A stretch of 64,000 nt of DNA from assembly GCF_000304335.1 (NCBI RefSeq), contig NZ_CAJF01000015.1, positions 1-64,000 of the forward strand, read 5' to 3'. Both the position numbers and the translations under genes were made by a program. The notes under the pieces are model-generated. The model was given only the letters and a program-made list of their open reading frames with translations. It was not told where the DNA came from and searched no databases. The DNA is from Microbacterium yannicii PS01. GTDB lineage: Bacteria; Actinomycetota; Actinomycetes; Actinomycetales; Microbacteriaceae. The first letter of the stretch is position 1; each line of letters opens with the position of its first letter. This document shows positions 59,662 through 64,000 of the stretch, in pieces.

Positions 59662-61389
59662 CTAGAGACGGACGAAGGCGCCGGCAGCCACGGTCATCAC
59701 GTGGCGGCCGCCGTCGGCGACCTCGACCTCGACCCGGCGCTCGTGGCGGTCGAGGTTGGCGACGAGGACGATGTCGCCGGCGTCGCCGCGGGCTCCGACG
59801 GCCCACACCAGTCCGTCAGGCGACGAACCGCGCAGCGCGGACGCCCCCGAGAGGCCCGCGAGTGCGGTGACCGCCTCGGCGACGGGGCGCGGTGAGCCGT
59901 CCGAGGCGCGGATGCCTCGGTCGCCCCACTCCTCGAAGTACGCCAGCGTCGCGACGCCGGGAACGGCCAGGGCCGCGGCGCTCGCCACCGTCCACGCCGC
60001 GGCTTCAGGCGCGGCCAGGCGCGCGTCGCCGGCGTCGATCAGCGCCGAGCCGTAGCCCGCCCTGAGGTCGTCGTGCGGCGGCATCGGGGGCGGCACGGTG
60101 GCCACGTCGTTGAAGTGCGGACGCAGCGAGATCGGGCCGATGTGCACCGGCAGGCCGTCGGCGATCTCGACCGCCTGGGTCGCGACCAGCCGCTGCATCG
60201 GCAGAGACTCAACGAGCTGCGCCGTGCTGAGGCTGTGGAAGAGCGGCGTCGCGCTGAACACCACGCCGTCGAGGTCGTCCGGCAGGCGGTGGTGCTCGCG
60301 ATTGAGCTCGGTGAAGTGCGAGCGCGCTCCTCCGACGACGTCGGCGGTGACCCCGGCATCGGCGAGCGCCTCGCGCAGCAGGTCGACGGCTGCGGCATCC
60401 GACACGTGCCGGGACGGCCCGGTCGGCCAGAACGCCGTCACGCGAACCAGCGGCAAGCCCGCCAGCGCACGTGCGTCGTCGGTGATGCGGGTGTGGTCGT
60501 CGTCGGCGAGCACGAATCGCACATCGAGGGGAAGACCGGCGGATGCCGCGCGCTCGAGCGCCGCTCGCCAGTTGCGAGTCGCGAGATCGAGCTCGACGAT
60601 GACCGCCGAGCCGTGCGCGGCGACGCCGGGCGCGGGGTCCGGTGCCGAAGCGGCCGAGACCGCGATCGCGGGGAACGGCGTGCCCGGCTCGAGCACGATG
60701 CGCACGACGTCGTCATCGGCCGGGGCCGGGGCGGACCCTGCGACGGTGATCGCGATGGTCTGGACGACCCGCTCACCCGCGGCGAGCCGATAGGGGAACG
60801 GGAGGGAGAGCGGACGGCTGTAGGTCTTGTACGACGCATCCGTCCAGTTGCGCTGGTCCTCCATCTCGAACACGTCGCCCTCGAAACGGAGGTCGACGGC
60901 CAGGCCGGCGTCGTTCCACGCAAGACCCGCGATGTCGATCGCGGGTTGGTGCGGGCTGATTCCGGCAGGAAAGCGGGTCTGCTCGACGTCGCCGCCGGGG
61001 TGCTGGATGCGCAAGGCCTCGCCGGCGAGCCCCGGGGGGTGCAGCACGACGAGTCCGGTGCGGTTGGTCGAGAAGTCCGCGCCCGATTCGAGGTCGGTGA
61101 GCACCACGAGGCGGTCCGGCCGTCGCACCTCAGCGCGGACGATCCCGCGCAGGTCGGCGCCGAGCTCTTCGCAGCGGACATGCAGGGTGACGGCGAGGTC
61201 GCTCGTGTCGACACGGTCGACGAGCAGCGGCGGCGTGTCCCAGTTGTGGTCGCGGACGACCGCCCGCGCCGAGCGCAGCACGACGTGGCCCTCATACGAG
61301 ATGTCGGCGAACTCGTCGTCGCGCACCTCGATCGACCACGCCCCGCTCCGCCACTCGCGGACGCTTCCGCCCCACCACTGGTCGCTCAC
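59662..61389 (-). CDS. apnL: D-apionolactonase-like protein (ApnL candidate)
   Basis: The 575-residue protein has no common domain by eye but the segment FEGDVFEMEDQRNWTDASYK (about 189-208) and SHFTELNREHHRLP (about 365) match what I know of the ApnL family, which opens D-apionolactone to D-apionate (EC 3.1.1.115). The neighbouring ApnO-like gene and apiose-related hydrolases support this. A GTG start at 61389 gives MSDQWWGGSV. It is convergent with the GH42 gene (98-base gap without a clear terminator) and heads away from an SDR gene 126 bases upstream. The identification is from memory of family motifs and needs a profile search. Confidence 0.6.
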   Translation of the reverse strand: MSDQWWGGSVREWRSGAWSIEVRDDEFADISYEGHVVLRSARAVVRDHNWDTPPLLVDRVDTSDLAVTLHVRCEELGADLRGIVRAEVRRPDRLVVLTDLESGADFSTNRTGLVVLHPPGLAGEALRIQHPGGDVEQTRFPAGISPHQPAIDIAGLAWNDAGLAVDLRFEGDVFEMEDQRNWTDASYKTYSRPLSLPFPYRLAAGERVVQTIAITVAGSAPAPADDDVVRIVLEPGTPFPAIAVSAASAPDPAPGVAAHGSAVIVELDLATRNWRAALERAASAGLPLDVRFVLADDDHTRITDDARALAGLPLVRVTAFWPTGPSRHVSDAAAVDLLREALADAGVTADVVGGARSHFTELNREHHRLPDDLDGVVFSATPLFHSLSTAQLVESLPMQRLVATQAVEIADGLPVHIGPISLRPHFNDVATVPPPMPPHDDLRAGYGSALIDAGDARLAAPEAAAWTVASAAALAVPGVATLAYFEEWGDRGIRASDGSPRPVAEAVTALAGLSGASALRGSSPDGLVWAVGARGDAGDIVLVANLDRHERRVEVEVADGGRHVMTVAAGAFVRL

Positions 61390-61515
61390 TCTTCGATCCT
61401 GTCCTCTCCTGGTCGGCCCCGCACGTTCACCTGCCCTGTGTCCACGCTTTTCGGCCTTCAGCCGCACGCCCAGGGCACGTGAACGAGGTGGGGCACCGCG
61501 CGGCGCGCGCCGGGC

Positions 61516-62268
61516 TCAGATCGTCATGCCGCCGTCGACGGCGAACAGGGCGCCGGTGGCGAAGGCCGCGTCGTCCGACGCGAGGAACACCATGATGCCC
61601 TCGACGTCCTGCGGCGTCCCGGCCCGGCCCATCGGAATCCGCCCGACGATGGCGGCGCGCGCCTCCGGGTCGGACGTGATCGTCGTCACCAGCGACGTCT
61701 CGGTATAGCCGGGGACCACGGTGTTGATCCGGATGCCTCGGCCGGCATATGCCGCCGCGACCGTCCGCGCGAGCCCGTGGATGCCGGCCTTCGACGCGCT
61801 GTAGGCCGTGAAATCCTTGCCCTCGCCGTTCAGGCCGGTCGGCGACCCCGTCAGGATGATCGAGCCGCCGCCGCGCGGCAGCATCGAGCGGATCGCGTGC
61901 TTGACGGTCAGGAACGTGCCGGTCAGGTTGACGTCGATCGTCCGCCGCCACACCTCGAGGTCGAGGTCGGCTGCCGGGGCGTCGTGCCCGAACAGCTGCA
62001 CACCCGCGTTCGCCACGACGACGTCCGGCGCCCATCCGGCACCATCCAGCTCGGTGAAGGCGGCATCGACCGAAGGCTCGTCCGAGATGTCCATCGCCGA
62101 TGCTCGGGCCGACTCCCCGAGCGCCTCGGCCGTCGAAGCGGCGGCGGCGGCCTCCCGGTCCGCGATCACGACGCGTGCGCCTTCACGGACGAAGCGCTCG
62201 GCGACGGCGCGGCCGATGCCGGTGCCGGCGCCCGTGACGAGCGCGGTCTTGCCTTCGAGTCGCGACAT
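61516..62268 (-). CDS. Short-chain dehydrogenase/reductase (glucose/gluconate dehydrogenase-like)
   Basis: The 250-residue classical SDR has the Rossmann motif TGAGTGIGRAVAERF (about 11-25), the NAG motif NAGVQLFG, and the active-site YSASKAG (about 152). It probably oxidises or reduces a sugar or polyol with NAD(P), and could convert apiose or a related aldose to the lactone used by the ApnL-like protein; that is inference. GAGAGGGG precedes ATG 62268. The gap to the ApnO-like gene is 11 bases, consistent with one operon. Confidence 0.86.
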   Translation of the reverse strand: MSRLEGKTALVTGAGTGIGRAVAERFVREGARVVIADREAAAAASTAEALGESARASAMDISDEPSVDAAFTELDGAGWAPDVVVANAGVQLFGHDAPAADLDLEVWRRTIDVNLTGTFLTVKHAIRSMLPRGGGSIILTGSPTGLNGEGKDFTAYSASKAGIHGLARTVAAAYAGRGIRINTVVPGYTETSLVTTITSDPEARAAIVGRIPMGRAGTPQDVEGIMVFLASDDAAFATGALFAVDGGMTI

Positions 62269-62279
62269 GCCGGCCCCTC

Positions 62280-63173
62280 TCAACCCTCGTGGTGACCGCG
62301 GTCGATCGCGGGGAGGTGCAGCATGCGCGCCAGGTTCTTGTCGAGCTCGTCGTCGCGGAAGATCTTCTTCCAGTCGTCCTTGATGATGCTCTCGCGGCCG
62401 TAGTCCATCGCGATGAGGCAGGCGTCGCTGAACGGGTTGTCACCGCGCAGGCCGTTGGCCAGCGCCACCTGGGTGTGGCCGTACAGGATGCTGCGGGCCG
62501 CCGCCTCGGGCACGCCCATGGTGTTCACCGTCTCCTGGAGCGCCTCGTTCAGCAGGGCGCCGATCATGCACGCGACCGTCTCGACGAGGGTCGGCTCGAG
62601 CTGGGCGAGCTGCTTGATGGTGACCCAGTGCACGTCGATCACGGGGGCGTAGATGGCGCGCACGGTCGCCTCGACGATCGCCTGCTTGGCGGGGTCGTCG
62701 GACTCGACCGCGGCGATCGCGTCCTGCGGGGCGGCGATGCCGCCGAACGTGTCCGCCCACTCCTCGGGCGTCTGCCGCTGCAGGAAGATCGACGGGTGGC
62801 AGGGGTGAGCGACGGCCTGGATGACGTCCTCGCGGGTGGTGAGCAGGCCGGCGTACGCGGCGGCCGGGTCGAGCGTCAGCACGATCGCGCCCGGCTGCAG
62901 CTGGGGGACGAGCTCGGCCGTGACCGACTGGAGTGCCAGGTCGGGCACGGCCAGCACGACGATCTCGGCGTCCGCGACGGCGGCCGCGGCATCCGTCAGC
63001 TCACGGCCGGCGTCGATCGTGCGCTGCTGACCGGCGGGCGAGTTCTCGACGTAAGCGACCTGGTGATCGGTCTTGACGAGGTTGTTCGAGACGCGCATGC
63101 CCATCTTGCCGCCCGCTCCGATGACGGCGATCTTGTAGGTCTGCGTGCTGGTTTCGTTGGCCGTGGTGCTCAT
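62280..63173 (-). CDS. apnO: ApnO-like D-apionate oxidoisomerase (PGDH_C-type dehydrogenase)
   Basis: The 297-residue protein has an N-terminal Rossmann domain (KIAVIGAGGKMGMRVSNNLV, about 14-33) and the C-terminal helical domain of the phosphogluconate-dehydrogenase-like group (ILYGHTQVALANGLRGDNPFSDACLIAMDYG, about 230-260). This architecture is that of ApnO, which converts D-apionate to 3-oxo-isoapionate with NAD (EC 1.1.1.421). The start ATG at 63173 overlaps the TIM-barrel gene stop (ATGA), and the gene runs toward the SDR and lactonase-like genes. Assignment depends on the family profile; other 2-hydroxyacid dehydrogenases of this group are possible. Confidence 0.65.
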   Translation of the reverse strand: MSTTANETSTQTYKIAVIGAGGKMGMRVSNNLVKTDHQVAYVENSPAGQQRTIDAGRELTDAAAAVADAEIVVLAVPDLALQSVTAELVPQLQPGAIVLTLDPAAAYAGLLTTREDVIQAVAHPCHPSIFLQRQTPEEWADTFGGIAAPQDAIAAVESDDPAKQAIVEATVRAIYAPVIDVHWVTIKQLAQLEPTLVETVACMIGALLNEALQETVNTMGVPEAAARSILYGHTQVALANGLRGDNPFSDACLIAMDYGRESIIKDDWKKIFRDDELDKNLARMLHLPAIDRGHHEG

Positions 63174-63979
63174 GCGATGCTCCTCAGATATTCGACGGTG
63201 ATGCGGGTCCATTCCCGCTCGGTTCGGATGGTGGTCTCGGGGTCTCCCTGCCACGAGAGCCAGTGCTCGACGATCTCGTTGACCTCCCGCCGGTCGCCCG
63301 CGGTCTGTCGCGGGCGGACCGTGTCGAGCAGGTGCGGGTAGTCATGCAGGCCGGCCCCCATCGGCGCGCCGCCGTAGGTGAATCCCACCCAGCCGGCCTG
63401 GCGCGCGAAGGCGAAGTCCTTGACGTGGATGTTCTTCACGTGTGGTGCGGTCGCCTCGACGCAGTCCCGCGGGCGCTCGAGTCGGGCGACGACGTTCGCC
63501 GGGTCGAGGCACACGCCGAGCCGCTCGCTGCCGATGCGCTCGATCAGGCCGACCAGCTCCTCGGTCGCGATCTGCTCGTACGTCTCGAGGGCGAGGTCGA
63601 CTCCGGATGCCTCGAACCGCGGCAGCGCGGCGCGGAGCCATTCGTCGGCCTGAGCCAGGGTGGGCCGGGTCTCGGGGGAGTAGAGCATGCTCCGCACCAG
63701 GCGCGCGCCGAAGACCTCGGCGAGCTTGAGGAACCGGGCCAGCCGGTCGGGCTCGATGCCCTTGGTGCCCAACTCGATCGTGAGGCCGAGGTCGCGCGCG
63801 GCGGCAGCGGCGTCCGCGATCTCTGCCGCCGTCATCGCCTCGAGCGGCGCGTAGTCGCAGATCTGGAACAGGTCCACGCCGAGGGCCTTGGTGGCCTCGA
63901 ACGCGCCGACGAGCGAGAGCGGCTCCAGCACCTGGTCGGAGTGCTGCCAGAAGAAGGCGTACGTTCCCAGCCCGATCAT
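63170..63979 (-). CDS. TIM-barrel sugar isomerase/epimerase-like protein, OiaC-type 3-oxo-isoapionate decarboxylase candidate
   Basis: The 269-residue (alpha/beta)8 protein has the AP-endonuclease-2/xylose-isomerase-like pattern with metal ligands in LALETYE (about 128), CLDPANV (about 165) and NIHVKDF (about 190), plus a terminal Glu. OiaC, a member of this fold, decarboxylates 3-oxo-isoapionate to L-erythrulose. The overlap with the ApnO-like gene supports such a role, but many epimerases share the fold. ATG 63979 has GGAGGG upstream. The 21 bases to the window edge hold no other feature. Confidence 0.62.
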   Translation of the reverse strand: MIGLGTYAFFWQHSDQVLEPLSLVGAFEATKALGVDLFQICDYAPLEAMTAAEIADAAAAARDLGLTIELGTKGIEPDRLARFLKLAEVFGARLVRSMLYSPETRPTLAQADEWLRAALPRFEASGVDLALETYEQIATEELVGLIERIGSERLGVCLDPANVVARLERPRDCVEATAPHVKNIHVKDFAFARQAGWVGFTYGGAPMGAGLHDYPHLLDTVRPRQTAGDRREVNEIVEHWLSWQGDPETTIRTEREWTRITVEYLRSIA

Positions 63980-64000
63980 CGCGACTCGCCCTCCGGTCCC

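Noticed and set aside
60073..61482. 469-residue plus-strand frame opposite the lactonase-like gene
   Set aside because: Antisense shadow without motifs; the minus frame has consistent family segments.
1..64000. CRISPR array, rRNA, tRNA, or intact insertion sequence
   Set aside because: No regularly spaced repeats, no tRNA-like cloverleaf or rRNA segments, and no complete transposase were found; the only recombinase trace is the decayed resolvase.

Overview
The window is very GC-rich and densely coded, with GTG starts, many 4-nt start/stop overlaps (ATGA, GTGA), frequent Asp-Ala 'GGATGC' words, a DUF222/HNH protein and several genes that look leaderless (a -10 hexamer 6-8 nt before the start codon). 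This fits an actinobacterium of the Microbacteriaceae, most likely Microbacterium. That is an inference from style and gene families, since no rRNA or tRNA gene is present.

Region 1 (1-18.9 kb) is a sugar-utilisation block. It holds an FAD/4Fe-4S 2-hydroxyacid dehydrogenase (cut by the window edge), a divergent GH2 beta-galactosidase, and a regulated module. In the module a GH127 enzyme, a RuBisCO-like protein (RLP) and a DUF1537 four-carbon-acid kinase are translated as an overlapping set on the minus strand. A lipoprotein solute-binding protein, two ABC permeases and an Asp/Glu-racemase-like enzyme run divergently, with a SorC-type regulator at the end. An AIM24-family protein, the DUF222/HNH protein, a MerR regulator and a NUDIX hydrolase sit between the two parts.

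Region 2 (19-28 kb) contains an unusual tightly coupled operon: MDR dehydrogenase, degenerate 6-pyruvoyl-tetrahydropterin-synthase-fold protein, GT4 glycosyltransferase, methyltransferase, LPG-synthase/flippase-type membrane protein, RibD-type reductase and a membrane sulfatase/phosphoglycerol-transferase-like protein. A CDP-alcohol phosphatidyltransferase and a small membrane protein are encoded divergently. I cannot assign it to a described pathway; it looks like a pathway making and exporting a modified lipid or glycoconjugate.

Region 3 (28-51 kb) is a mosaic of housekeeping and accessory singletons: acyl-CoA ligase, DNA polymerase IV, MerR/ArsR/AraC/TetR regulators, VOC and SRPBCC proteins, nucleotidyltransferase, peptidase E, TMEM175-like channel, COG2426 transporter, MpaB-type oxygenase, DUF808, aldo/keto reductase and a ScyD-like secreted protein. 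It carries decayed genes (DUF1214 remnant, serine-resolvase remnant, probable DUF5655 remnant) and several long inverted repeats.

Region 4 (51.3-64 kb) is a second glycan block: GH78 rhamnosidase, NAD-dependent sugar dehydrogenase, LacI regulator, DUF5060/DUF5605 TIM-barrel hydrolase (apiosidase-like candidate) and GH42 beta-galactosidase. Convergent to these are a D-apionolactonase-like protein, an SDR, an ApnO-like oxidoisomerase and a TIM-barrel protein resembling 3-oxo-isoapionate decarboxylase. Together with the RLP and DUF1537 kinase of region 1 this suggests that the organism takes apart apiose-, rhamnose-, arabinose- and galactose-bearing plant glycans (such as rhamnogalacturonan-II side chains or plant apiosides) and degrades D-apionate by one or two routes.
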